Source of the DNA: Dyella choica
GTDB lineage: Bacteria; Pseudomonadota; Gammaproteobacteria; Xanthomonadales; Rhodanobacteraceae
Assembly (NCBI RefSeq): GCF_003977665.1
Contig: NZ_RYYV01000012.1
Location: 86,170 to 150,169, forward strand
Reading direction: 5' to 3'
DNA length: 64,000 nucleotides
Part shown: positions 7,351 to 15,665 of the stretch, one piece after another
Numbering within the stretch: the first letter of the stretch is position 1
Layout of the letters: the number at the start of each line of letters is the position of its first letter
Made by a program: the position numbers and the translations under genes
Notes under the pieces: generated by a model
What the model was told of the DNA's origin: nothing
The model's input: the letters and a program-made list of their open reading frames with translations, nothing else
Database searches by the model: none

Positions 7351-10214
7351 TTCACCCATACTTCGGCTGGCCGCGGCTCGGCAAACAGGAAGCCCTGTCC
7401 AAAGCGGCATCCGATATGCCGCAATACCTGCCGTTGCGCATCATCCTCGATGCCTTCGGCGATCACCTGCATCTGCAACGAATCGGCAAGCACCTGGATG
7501 GCGCGCACCACCGGCACGCTGTGGCTGTTGGCTTTGGCCAGTTCGGTGATGAAGCTGCGATCGATCTTCAAGGTTTCGATCGGATACTGGTGCAGATAGC
7601 TCAGCGAAGAATAGCCGGTGCCGAAATCGTCGAGCGCAATGCTCACGCCATGCTGGCGCAGGTTGTCAAGCATGCGTTTGACTTGGGCGGGATTTTCCAG
7701 CAGCGTGCGCTCGGTCACCTCGATGCGCAGCGAGCGAGGATTGACGCGATGCGCGCTCATCAAGTTGAGCAGGCGGTCGTCCAGATCGGACTGGCGGAAA
7801 TGGCGGCCCGACACGTTGAGGCTGACGAATCCTTCGGCGCCTGCCAGCGTGCCTGCTTGCGAAGCGATCTGTTCAAAGATCTGCCAGTCGATGCTCTCCG
7901 CGCTGCCGTTTTCTTCGGCCACGGCGAGGAAGTCGCCCGGGGCCAGCAATCCGCGCACCGGGTGGCGCCAGCGCAGCAATGCTTCGTAGCCGACGGTGCG
8001 ACCGTCCTCCAGCGATACGATGGGCTGATAGAAAGGTACGAATTCATTGCGGCTTAACGCGCGGCGCAAGTCGCCTTCCATTTCCAGCAGCGACAGCACT
8101 TCGCGGCGCAGGCGGTCGTCGAACACCGCGGCGCGATGACGGCCTTCGTCCTTGGCGCGATACATGGCGGCATCCGCGTCGCGCAACAATTCTTCCGGCT
8201 GTTGATAGTGCGGGCCGGGCAGCGCGATGCCGACCGAGGCAGAGGTGAAAATCTCCTTGACGCCCAAGCGGAACGGCACGTGCAATTCCGCAATGATACG
8301 CTCGGCGACCACGCGGGCCTTGCCGGCGTCGCTGATGCCTTCCAGCAGAACGGCGAACTCGTCGCCGCCCAGGCGCGCGACCAGGTCGCGCGTCTTGAGG
8401 CAGGCCCGGATACGGCTGCCGGCCTGGAACAGCAGGTCATCGCCGATCAGGTGGCCGACCGAATCGTTGATGACTTTGAACCGATCCAGGTCGATGAACA
8501 GCACCGCGAACAGCTTGTTTGGATCGGCGTGATACGCCTGGAGCGCCTGGCCCAGTCGCTGTAGCAGCAACGTACGGTTGGGCAGGCCGGTCAGCGAATC
8601 GTGCAGGGTTTCGTACATCAGCCTGCGCTCGACGCGTTCGCGCTCGGCGATCTGCTCGCGCAAGTCGCGGTTGGCCAGCGCCAGCGCGCGCGTGCGTTCG
8701 GTAACGCGGCGCTCCAGATTGATGTAGGCCTGCTTCAGCGATTCGCTGGTCTGTTTGCGTTGCAGCGCGTTCGCGATGTGGTAGCTGACGAAAGTGAGCA
8801 GTTCCTGGTCGCGTGCGTCATAAATGTGCTTGGGTGAGTAGCTTTGCACGGCGAGCACGCCTTTGACGCGGTCGTCCCATACCAGCGGCACGCCCAGCCA
8901 GCACACCGATTTCGCCCCCATTTCCACGCATTCGCCCGTAGAGGCCAGGCGCTCGAAGGTCTGGCTGTCGGCCAGCAAAGGCTTACCGTACTTGAGCACG
9001 TATTCGGTGGCGCCGTTGGCCACTGGCCGCGACGTGCGGCCTGTATCGAGTTCGTCCACCGAGTAGGGAAAGCTGATGTTCTGGCCGCTTTCGTCCAGCA
9101 ACGCGATGTAGAAGTTGCGCGCGTAAAGCAAGCCGCCGACCACGCGATGGACGGCGGCATAGAAGTTCTGCTGGCTTTCTGGCGCGCTGGCCAGCTCCGC
9201 AATGCGGAACAGCGCGGACTGCAGGCGCTCGCCGCGCTGGCGCTGTAGCACCTGCTGGCGCAACACGCGATTGGTGGCGCGCAGCGCCGCGGTGCGATCG
9301 GCCACGCGCCGCTCCAGTTCGGCGTGCGCCTCGCGGCGCTCCAGCGCGGTTTGCATATGCTGCGCGACGTAGTTGAGCAGGTCGCGATCGTGATGCGTGT
9401 AGTGCGTGTCGGACCGATAGCTCTGTACCACGATGCCGCCCACTGCCTGGCTGCCGCGCAGGAGCGGTACGCCCAGCCAGTGTTCGCATGCCGGTCCGAC
9501 CAGCATGAAGCGCCCTTCGAGCTGACGTGCCAGCTCCTCTACCGAACCCATGATCGGTTGGGCGCCCTGCAGCAGGTTCCAGGTCAGGCTGTAGCGCATG
9601 TCCTGCAGAGGATAGCTTTCGTCCGGTGCAGGCGGCTTCTGATCGACCGTGTCCACATAATACTGGAAGCGCACGCTGTCGCTGCCCGGGTCATACAGGA
9701 AGATGTAGAAGTTCTCGGCATACATCAGCATGCCGACAATGGAATGCAGCGACTGCATCATCTCGGTCATGTTGTGCGTGGTAGCTGCCAGCTCGGCAAT
9801 GGCGTACAACGCGCGCTGCAGGCGTTCGGCCATGGCCAGGCGCGAGATGGATTCGTAAAGCCGGCCGGTTTCGCTGAGTTGCCGCAGGCGAATGCCGGCC
9901 AGGCGACCCAGCCAGGCCAGTTCGGCGCCGGCCTCCTGGCCGGGCACGATGTCACCTTCCCAGACCAGCATCTGCAGGGTTTGCGGGTCGATGGCCAGGT
10001 TGAGCCGGCCCGGCTCCGAGCTGCTGTCCGCCTCAGGCGGCAGCCAGTGCAGGGTCCCTTGCAGTCCCAGCCGGTTCAGCGCTGTCTCGCAAATCTCCAA
10101 GACGCCGTCCGCATCTGCTGCCCGGAACAGCCGTTCCAGCATCTCACGCAGGGTCGCCGGCAGAATTCCACCGGGAGCTGGCGCAAGATTGCGGCTTTCT
10201 GGCACTGAACTCAT
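7347..10214 (-). CDS. Dual-GAF GGDEF-EAL cyclic-di-GMP enzyme
   Basis: The 955-residue cytoplasmic protein lacks membrane helices. Domains in order: two GAF sensory domains (about 130-290 and 325-480), each followed by a coiled coil (ERRVADRTAALRA, ERRVTERTRALA), a GGDEF domain with intact ARLGGDEFAVL (near residue 618), and an EAL domain with intact YEALLRW (near 742), DDFGTGYSSLSYL and VIAEGIED. Both catalytic signatures look functional, so it could make or degrade c-di-GMP; which dominates cannot be read from sequence. The GAF ligand is unknown. The stop lies inside the adjacent REP dimer. Confidence 0.92.
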   Translation of the reverse strand: MSSVPESRNLAPAPGGILPATLREMLERLFRAADADGVLEICETALNRLGLQGTLHWLPPEADSSSEPGRLNLAIDPQTLQMLVWEGDIVPGQEAGAELAWLGRLAGIRLRQLSETGRLYESISRLAMAERLQRALYAIAELAATTHNMTEMMQSLHSIVGMLMYAENFYIFLYDPGSDSVRFQYYVDTVDQKPPAPDESYPLQDMRYSLTWNLLQGAQPIMGSVEELARQLEGRFMLVGPACEHWLGVPLLRGSQAVGGIVVQSYRSDTHYTHHDRDLLNYVAQHMQTALERREAHAELERRVADRTAALRATNRVLRQQVLQRQRGERLQSALFRIAELASAPESQQNFYAAVHRVVGGLLYARNFYIALLDESGQNISFPYSVDELDTGRTSRPVANGATEYVLKYGKPLLADSQTFERLASTGECVEMGAKSVCWLGVPLVWDDRVKGVLAVQSYSPKHIYDARDQELLTFVSYHIANALQRKQTSESLKQAYINLERRVTERTRALALANRDLREQIAERERVERRLMYETLHDSLTGLPNRTLLLQRLGQALQAYHADPNKLFAVLFIDLDRFKVINDSVGHLIGDDLLFQAGSRIRACLKTRDLVARLGGDEFAVLLEGISDAGKARVVAERIIAELHVPFRLGVKEIFTSASVGIALPGPHYQQPEELLRDADAAMYRAKDEGRHRAAVFDDRLRREVLSLLEMEGDLRRALSRNEFVPFYQPIVSLEDGRTVGYEALLRWRHPVRGLLAPGDFLAVAEENGSAESIDWQIFEQIASQAGTLAGAEGFVSLNVSGRHFRQSDLDDRLLNLMSAHRVNPRSLRIEVTERTLLENPAQVKRMLDNLRQHGVSIALDDFGTGYSSLSYLHQYPIETLKIDRSFITELAKANSHSVPVVRAIQVLADSLQMQVIAEGIEDDAQRQVLRHIGCRFGQGFLFAEPRPAEVWVK

Positions 10215-10408
10215 GACCTGTGAGCGGGTCCATGTGCGGTACGTCGGGTGACTATATCTCGTGAAGATACCGTCATGTGGCGGTGCCCATGGCTTTCACC
10301 CATCTGGCTGGCGAGATGGCCTTTGCCAAGCATCCCTCGTGCCAGCAAGTCTTTGTTTCGTGAATCCGTTTTTGGCGACCCCGGCACGGAAAACCTCCCT
10401 TTCCAGGG

Positions 10409-10437
10409 TGTTAGTAAAAAGTAAAGCAAGGTATACT
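10409..10437 (+). promoter_or_regulatory. Candidate sigma-70-type promoter for the gene at 10503
   Basis: TATACT at 10432-10437 is a good -10 hexamer, about 65 bases before the start codon. The -35 (TGTTAG at 10409-10414, 17-base spacer) is weak. The surrounding segment is AT-richer than the genes on either side. The evidence is only the hexamer and its position. Confidence 0.35.
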
Positions 10438-10502
10438 GAACCAACGGGAGTCCGGAGTCGATCGAAAGAAACGGACGGGGTTATCAAGGGTTTCGAACTT
10501 TC

Positions 10503-11396
10503 ATGCGCCGCTTGCTGCTCACATTACCGCTGCTCTGCATGCCGCTCCTAGCGGCAGGGCAGACGCTGCCCGGTGATCAGCCGGTAAAACCCGTGTGGAT
10601 GGAGTCATCGCAGACGTTACAGACGGCTGCTCAGCCGCCGCCGGTGCAGGGTTCGCTGCTGGTGCGGTCGCAGAACGAAACGACAGCGGACGTGCTGGGC
10701 GATAGCAACAGCTCGCTGTCGCTCAATCCGCTGGCCGGCGGTACCGTCAAGTCCAGCGCAGTTCAATACGGCATCACCTCTAATGTTACAGCGCAGGCAG
10801 GCGTTACTCAGCGCTCGTGGGCCACGCAGCCCCGCATCATCAGCAGCGAAGTAGGCGCCACCTACAACGCCGGCCGCTATAGCGTTGGGGTTAGCGTGGC
10901 ACAGGATCAGGCTCCCAATCCCACGCCGCTGCCGCGTGTGTTGCCCGGTGCCGTGCCTGGCGTCAACGGGCTGCCCGATTTCGATAGCGCCACGCAGTTG
11001 AACGCGCGCGGACGCTTTGCATTGAACAGCAACAGCGGCGTGTTGCTCGGCGCAAGCATGGGCCGCATCCGTCTGCTGCCCGGCAATCAACTGGGCCTGA
11101 CCACGCTGGACCAGAAAGCGCTGAGCTTCGGAGTCGAACACGGTTCGGTGAGCACCAGCATCGTCGGTCGCACCATGCAGCCCGAACCAGGAATGGCCGT
11201 GCCGGGCATGCTCAATGCCGAGCGCCGTTGGAACAGCATCGATCTGGGTGTGACTTGGCATTTGCCATGGCAAGGTTCATTGAGTTTCGGCGCTCAAAAT
11301 TTGTGGTCGTCCGGTAATGCCGTGAATACGCCGGCCGGTCCACCGGAACCGGATCAGTCGCGTACCCCGTACGTGCAGTATCACCAGGATCTTTAA
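10503..11396 (+). CDS. Secreted, probably outer-membrane beta-barrel-like protein of unknown function
   Basis: The 297-residue product starts with a signal peptide (MRRLLLTLPLLCMPLLAAGQ, cleavage likely after LAAG or AGQ). The mature part is rich in alternating polar/hydrophobic strands, Gly, Ser and Asn (for example AVQYGITSNVTAQAGVTQ, SLSFGAQNLWSS), a pattern seen in outer-membrane barrels; the final residues YHQDL lack the usual terminal Phe. No enzymatic motif is visible. The ATG follows a TTTC stretch with no strong ribosome site. A bidirectional terminator follows, so it is probably monocistronic. Family not recognised. Confidence 0.65.
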   Translation: MRRLLLTLPLLCMPLLAAGQTLPGDQPVKPVWMESSQTLQTAAQPPPVQGSLLVRSQNETTADVLGDSNSSLSLNPLAGGTVKSSAVQYGITSNVTAQAGVTQRSWATQPRIISSEVGATYNAGRYSVGVSVAQDQAPNPTPLPRVLPGAVPGVNGLPDFDSATQLNARGRFALNSNSGVLLGASMGRIRLLPGNQLGLTTLDQKALSFGVEHGSVSTSIVGRTMQPEPGMAVPGMLNAERRWNSIDLGVTWHLPWQGSLSFGAQNLWSSGNAVNTPAGPPEPDQSRTPYVQYHQDL

Positions 11397-11410
11397 TCCA
11401 TTCCGTATTT

Positions 11411-11442
11411 AAAAAAACGCCCCCGACGGGGGCGTTTTGTTT
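11411..11442. terminator. Bidirectional rho-independent terminator
   Basis: A perfect GC-rich stem, ACGCCCCC-gac-GGGGGCGT, is preceded by seven A and followed by TTTTGTTT. It therefore serves as a terminator for both converging genes (10503 rightward and the DUF4097 gene leftward). Confidence 0.9.
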
Positions 11443-11477
11443 TGCGGCGGAAACGAGGAGCCGTTCGTTGCTTTTCA

Positions 11478-12386
11478 TCACCGTCCGCCGTTCCTGATCT
11501 TCACGTCGCCACTGAAGCTCTCGATGTGGATCTTTCCGCTGCCGTTGCCGACTACGGTGTCGAGCGTGCTGCCCGGGCCGTGCTCAGTATGCGTGGGCGT
11601 GCCGAAGTCGCTGCGCAGATCACCGCTGAAGGTGTTGGCATGCAGGCTGGCGTTGAATGGCGCCGGAAACTGCAATTGCACATCACCGCTCATGCTGTCG
11701 ACGTTCATGCTGCCATCTGCGCCGACTACGCCGGTAAGCTGCACGCTGCCCGACACGGTGCTGATGGATAGTTGATGCCACGGGCCGCCGCCGGCCTGGA
11801 TTCGGCCCGAAACCGTTTGCAGTTCGACTGTATCGCCCAGTGTCGGTGCGAGGATGTCGCCGCTGACCGTTTGCAGCTTCGCTTGCCTGGCAAGTCCGGA
11901 GAAAGCGATGTTGCCACTCACGGCAACGACGTTGAGCATCGGCGTCTGCGCATCGATGCGCACGCGTCCGCTGACCGAATTGGCCTCGATATCCCCGCCA
12001 TGGATTCCGGTCACGCTCACTGGCGCGCTGACGACGTTCACTTTCACCGAAGCACCACGCGGCACGTTGATGTCCAGCGTGCTGGGTTCCATGGCGTTTT
12101 CACCGGTCCAGTTGAACCAGCCGCCGTGCCCCTTGGCCTGCACATGGATGCGGAGATTGTTGTCGCTGCCCTCGATGGCGAGCGGCTCGGCGCCATCGCC
12201 AAGCTGACCGCCGACGTGCACTTCGGAGCGGTCCCAGGCGGTGATGGTGACTTCGCCTTTGACGTTGCTGACGTCGATGTGCGCAGTTGGCGCGGCCGGA
12301 TGGTGGAGATCCAGCGGGGTGTCGGCAATGGCTTTCCCTCCTGGGAGCAGGCACAGTAGCAGCGGCAGATAGCGGGCGGTTTTCAT
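11478..12386 (-). CDS. DUF4097-type secreted beta-helix protein
   Basis: The 302-residue protein has an N-terminal signal peptide (MKTARYLPLLLCLLPGGKAIA) and then a repetitive beta-strand region with recurring SVSGRVRID, AVSGNIAFS, TVSGDILAP, TVSGRIQAG and SFSGDVKIR units, the hallmark of DUF4097 / putative adhesin beta-solenoids. The ATG at 12386 is preferred over longer open frames because it gives the signal peptide. It is the third gene after an ECF sigma factor and its probable anti-sigma factor (14-base gap), an arrangement in which DUF4097 proteins often act in envelope-stress signalling. Molecular function unknown. Confidence 0.8.
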   Translation of the reverse strand: MKTARYLPLLLCLLPGGKAIADTPLDLHHPAAPTAHIDVSNVKGEVTITAWDRSEVHVGGQLGDGAEPLAIEGSDNNLRIHVQAKGHGGWFNWTGENAMEPSTLDINVPRGASVKVNVVSAPVSVTGIHGGDIEANSVSGRVRIDAQTPMLNVVAVSGNIAFSGLARQAKLQTVSGDILAPTLGDTVELQTVSGRIQAGGGPWHQLSISTVSGSVQLTGVVGADGSMNVDSMSGDVQLQFPAPFNASLHANTFSGDLRSDFGTPTHTEHGPGSTLDTVVGNGSGKIHIESFSGDVKIRNGGR

Positions 12387-12399
12387 CGTTGTTATGTCC

Positions 12400-12858
12400 T
12401 CAGCCGGCTTGTTTCTCGAGTTCGCGCAAACTGTCTTGCTGCGCGTGGGTTCGCTGCAGCAGGCGCTGCAGCGCAGGTGAATCGGGAGCTTGCTGCATGG
12501 CCTGTTGCAATTCCATGCGCGCGGCATCCAGTTCGAGCGCGGCGCCGGCCAGGCGCGGGTCGCTCGGTTTCCAGCGCGCGGCCGCGGTGGGCGCGGCGGT
12601 GCTGGCGACCTGCGTTGCGCCCTGCGGAACCGCGCGCATGTGCCACACGATGCCGCAGGCAAGCACCACAACCGCAGCAACGCTTGCCGCCATCGCCCAC
12701 ATGCGTACGTGCCGTGTTTGTGCCCGCCGTGCGGGTGCTGAGGCCTCGTGCGATGCGTTGTCGTCGAGTGCGGCATCGATGCGTGACCACAGATCACTCC
12801 GCGGCGCGACCGGCTGGTTCAATTCGCGCATCTGGCGCAGCCATTCGAATTCGTTCAT
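12400..12858 (-). CDS. Probable membrane-anchored anti-sigma factor
   Basis: The 152-residue protein has a short cytoplasmic N-terminus (residues 1-50), one membrane helix (about 54-72, AMAASVAAVVVLACGIVW) and a periplasmic helical region rich in Gln/Glu with heptad character. Its ATG overlaps the stop of the ECF sigma gene by 4 bases (12855-12858), so translation is probably coupled. Position and topology fit an anti-sigma factor that holds the sigma factor at the membrane; the canonical zinc-binding HxxxCxxC motif is absent, so it would be a non-ZAS type. Name based on context, not on family match. Confidence 0.6.
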   Translation of the reverse strand: MNEFEWLRQMRELNQPVAPRSDLWSRIDAALDDNASHEASAPARRAQTRHVRMWAMAASVAAVVVLACGIVWHMRAVPQGATQVASTAAPTAAARWKPSDPRLAGAALELDAARMELQQAMQQAPDSPALQRLLQRTHAQQDSLRELEKQAG

Positions 12859-13403
12859 CGCGTTTCTCCAAGAATCCTGCGCAACAAGCCCCGTGCGCGA
12901 TGCAGTTGCGCTTTGGACGAGCCTACCGCCATCTCCAGCTCGCTGGCGATTTCCTCATGGCGCCAGCCTTCCACGTCGTGCAATACCAGTACTGCACGCG
13001 CTCGTGGCGGCAGCTTGCCGATCGCGCGTTCCAGCTCTTCGCGCTCCGCCGCGCAAAACGGGGTTTCGCCGTGCTCGGGTATGCAGTCCTCATCGACATA
13101 GCCGACCGGGTCAGCACCCCGTGCGCGGATGTCCATGAGCGCCACATTCACTGCCAGGCGATAAAGCCAGGTGCCGAATGAACTTTGCTCGCGGAAGCTG
13201 CCCAGCTTCTGCCAGGCCCGCACAAAGGCATCCTGCGTAAGATCCTCGGCGCGCGCGTGATCGTAGCCGGCGAGCCGCAGCATGGCGCCATGGATCCGTC
13301 CCGCATGCTCGCGATACAGGCGCTGGAATGCCTGTCGGTCGCCCGCGGCGGCCGCACGCACGTCATCCCTATCGTTGTTTCCCGCAGCTAGCGCAGGTGG
13401 CAT
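12855..13403 (-). CDS. ECF-family RNA polymerase sigma factor
   Basis: The 182-residue product contains sigma region 2 (FQRLYREHAG ... AEDLTQDAFVRAWQKL ... FGTWLYRLAVN) and region 4 (LPPRARAVLVLHDVEGW ... GSSKAQLHRARGLLR), the two-domain layout of RpoE-like ECF factors. The ATG at 13403 is favoured by a GGAAG four bases upstream; an alternative ATG at 13436 adds 11 residues. Still longer frames would run into repeat copy D and are unlikely. It heads an operon with the anti-sigma-like and DUF4097 genes, consistent with an envelope-responsive, self-regulated unit. Confidence 0.9.
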   Translation of the reverse strand: MPPALAAGNNDRDDVRAAAAGDRQAFQRLYREHAGRIHGAMLRLAGYDHARAEDLTQDAFVRAWQKLGSFREQSSFGTWLYRLAVNVALMDIRARGADPVGYVDEDCIPEHGETPFCAAEREELERAIGKLPPRARAVLVLHDVEGWRHEEIASELEMAVGSSKAQLHRARGLLRRILGETR

Positions 13404-13470
13404 GGGGCTTCCGGTGGCGATGCAAACGGCAATCATCTTGCCAGCTTGGATGCAGCCCAGGGCAGTTGGG

Positions 13471-13627
13471 TTTAGCAGGCTGTTGAGAAGCAGTCTGCTA
13501 ATGCGGGGCTCGGATGCCCCGCCGCCCATCAAGCGCTGCAAGCGCTTGATGGGACGTAGCCAAGTACGGACCTGCGCCGGACTTGGCACGTTGAGAAAGG
13601 GCAGGAAAGCCCTTTCTCAACATCCTG
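13471..13627 (+). repeat. Modular multi-stem intergenic element, copy D (variant ends)
   Basis: S1 is TTAGCAG/CTGCTAA-type (13471-13501) with GTTGAGAA in its loop; S2 is GCGGGGC-tcggat-GCCCCGC (13503-13522); S3 is a perfect 12-bp stem CCCATCAAGCGC/GCGCTTGATGGG (13525-13553); S4 is CCAAGT/ACTTGG (13560-13586); S5 is a perfect 13-bp stem GTTGAGAAAGGGC/GCCCTTTCTCAAC (13590-13621). The terminal motif is GTTGAGAA rather than the TCTGAAxAA of the other copies, changed at both ends together. It lies upstream of the ECF sigma gene. Confidence 0.8.
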
Positions 13628-13669
13628 TTGGAGAAGCCAGCCCAGTGCGTGCGGCGGGCGCTCTTCTCA

Positions 13670-13693
13670 CTCCCCTCCGGCAAGGGAGGGGAG
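13670..13693 (-). terminator. GC-rich hairpin after pckG
   Basis: CTCCCCTCC-ggcaa-GGGAGGGGAG forms a strong stem 11 bases beyond the pckG stop. No T-tract follows on the minus strand, so it may be a half-copy of the CCCTCCCCT repeat family (see 54418) rather than a classical intrinsic terminator. Confidence 0.45.
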
Positions 13694-13703
13694 GAGCTTG
13701 TCA

Positions 13704-15488
13704 TCAGGCATTCGCCGCCTTGCGCGGCAGTTGCAGGGCTTGTTGGACGCGTTGCTGTTCCTGCCGTAGACGCGAGGGCAGGCGACTGCCGAAACTTTCG
13801 AGGTATTCGCCAATGGCGTGCAGTTCCGCCTGCCAGCCGGCGTGGTCGACATCGAGCAATTCGGCCAGCGTCTCGCGAGGCAGCTCCAGGTCGTCCAGCT
13901 TCAGCTCGCCGCTGGCGGGCAGGGTGCCGATGGGGGTTTCCAGGCCGCGCACCTTGCCTTCCACGCGGGCAATCATCCATTCCAGCACGCGCAGGTTTTC
14001 GCCGAAGCCGGGCCACAGGAACTTGCCGTCTTTGCCTTTGCGGAACCAGTTCACGTGGAAGATCTTCGGCAGCTTGGCGCCGGGCCGGTCGAACGACAGC
14101 CAATGATTGAAATAGTCGCCGTAGTGGTAGCCGCAAAACGGCTTCATCGCCATCGAATCGCGACGCAGCACGCCTACGGCGCCGGTGGCGGCCGCGGTGG
14201 TTTCCGAACCCATGGCAGCGCCCATCAGCACGCCATGCACCCAATCCTGCGCCTGAATCACCAGCGGAAGCAGCGACGGGCGGCGGCCGCCGAACACGAT
14301 GGCGCTGATTGGCACGCCTTGCGCATCTTCGGCCTTGGACGACCAGGTGGGACATTGCTTGGCGCTGACGGTAAAACGCGAGTTCGGATGCGCGGCCGGA
14401 CCATTGGCCGGGTCGTACGGGCGACCTTGCCAATCGGTCACCGGCGTACCCGGCAGGCCTTCCCACCACGGCTGGTTGTCGGCAGTGAGCGCAACGTTGG
14501 TAAAGATCGTGTCGCGCGAGATCGAAGTCAGCGCATTGGGATTGCTTGAGTCGCTGGTGCCCGGCGCGACGCCGAAGAAGCCGGCCTCGGGATTAATGGC
14601 GTAGAGACGGCCGTCTTCGCCTGGGCGCATCCAGCAGATGTCATCGCCGATGGTCCACACGCGCCAGCCGTTCTTGCGATACCCTTCCGGCGGAATCAGC
14701 ATCGCCAGGTTGGTCTTGCCGCAAGCGGAAGGAAATGCAGCGGCAATGTAGTGCGTTTGTCCTTGCGGGTTCTCGATGCCGACGATCAGCATATGCTCGG
14801 CCAGCCAGCCCTCGCGCCGCGCCTGGAAGCTGGCGATGCGCAACGCATGGCACTTCTTGCCCAACAGCGCGTTGCCGCCATAGCCGGAGCCGTACGATTT
14901 GATCGAAAGTTCTTCCGGGAAATGCATGATGAAGCGGCGCTCGGGATCGAGTTCGCCGATGGAGTGCAGGCCCTTCACGAACACGCCGTCTGAGTGCAAG
15001 CCTTCGCGCTCGATGCGCGCCAGCGCCTCGGCTCCCATGCGCGTCATCGTGCGCATGTTGGCCACCACGTAAGGGCTGTCAGTGATCTCCACGCCGCAGC
15101 GTGAAAGCGGGGAGTCGATCGGCCCCATGCAATAGGGAATCACGTACATGGTGCGGCCTTCCATGCTGCCCTCGAACAGCGCATCGATCTTTGCGTGCGC
15201 GTCGGCCGGCGCCATCCAGTGATTGTTCGGGCCCGCGTCCTGTTCGTGCTCAGTGCATACAAAGGTGAGGTGCTCCACGCGCGCCACGTCGGAAGGGTTG
15301 GAGCGATGCAGGTAACAGCCCGGATGGGTCTGCTGATTCAGTTCGATCAGATCGCCTGTCTGCAGCATCTGCTGCACCAGTGCGCGATATTCGGCGTCGG
15401 AACCGTCGCACCAATGGATCTGCGCAGGGCGGGTCTTGGCCGCCACCTCATTGACCCATCGTTCGAGCGCCGCCAGCTTGCTCGTCAT
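13704..15488 (-). CDS. pckG: Phosphoenolpyruvate carboxykinase (GTP)
   Basis: The 594-residue enzyme converts oxaloacetate and GTP to PEP, CO2 and GDP, the first committed gluconeogenic step. GTP-type signatures are clear: the P-loop AAFPSACGKTNLAML (near residue 255) with the reactive hyper-conserved Cys, the substrate-binding MYVIPYCMGPIDSPLS, GYGGNALLGKKCHALRIAS, and the guanine-site region FCGYHYGDYFNHWL. The length fits the family (about 590-620). The start MTSKLAALERWV is preceded by TGAGGGAAGC, a good ribosome site. Single-gene unit; repeat copy D is downstream. Confidence 0.97.
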   Translation of the reverse strand: MTSKLAALERWVNEVAAKTRPAQIHWCDGSDAEYRALVQQMLQTGDLIELNQQTHPGCYLHRSNPSDVARVEHLTFVCTEHEQDAGPNNHWMAPADAHAKIDALFEGSMEGRTMYVIPYCMGPIDSPLSRCGVEITDSPYVVANMRTMTRMGAEALARIEREGLHSDGVFVKGLHSIGELDPERRFIMHFPEELSIKSYGSGYGGNALLGKKCHALRIASFQARREGWLAEHMLIVGIENPQGQTHYIAAAFPSACGKTNLAMLIPPEGYRKNGWRVWTIGDDICWMRPGEDGRLYAINPEAGFFGVAPGTSDSSNPNALTSISRDTIFTNVALTADNQPWWEGLPGTPVTDWQGRPYDPANGPAAHPNSRFTVSAKQCPTWSSKAEDAQGVPISAIVFGGRRPSLLPLVIQAQDWVHGVLMGAAMGSETTAAATGAVGVLRRDSMAMKPFCGYHYGDYFNHWLSFDRPGAKLPKIFHVNWFRKGKDGKFLWPGFGENLRVLEWMIARVEGKVRGLETPIGTLPASGELKLDDLELPRETLAELLDVDHAGWQAELHAIGEYLESFGSRLPSRLRQEQQRVQQALQLPRKAANA

Positions 15489-15665
15489 GCTTCCCTCACT
15501 TTTGGTATGCCCATAAAACAGAAGAGTTACGCTAAGTTACGACAACTGGGCCTGGCAAGGTGTGGTGCAGCATAAGTATGACTAAAGCGGATTGAGGCAA
15601 GGTTGAACGTGAGAGTCGACCGGAGCCGCTCCCACGATCAATTTCGAATGGATGCGCGCCCGGGC

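Noticed and set aside
13404..13589. Longer N-terminus for the ECF sigma factor
   Set aside because: The upstream extension would be encoded by repeat copy D and has no sigma-family sequence; ATG 13403 with GGAAG is better.
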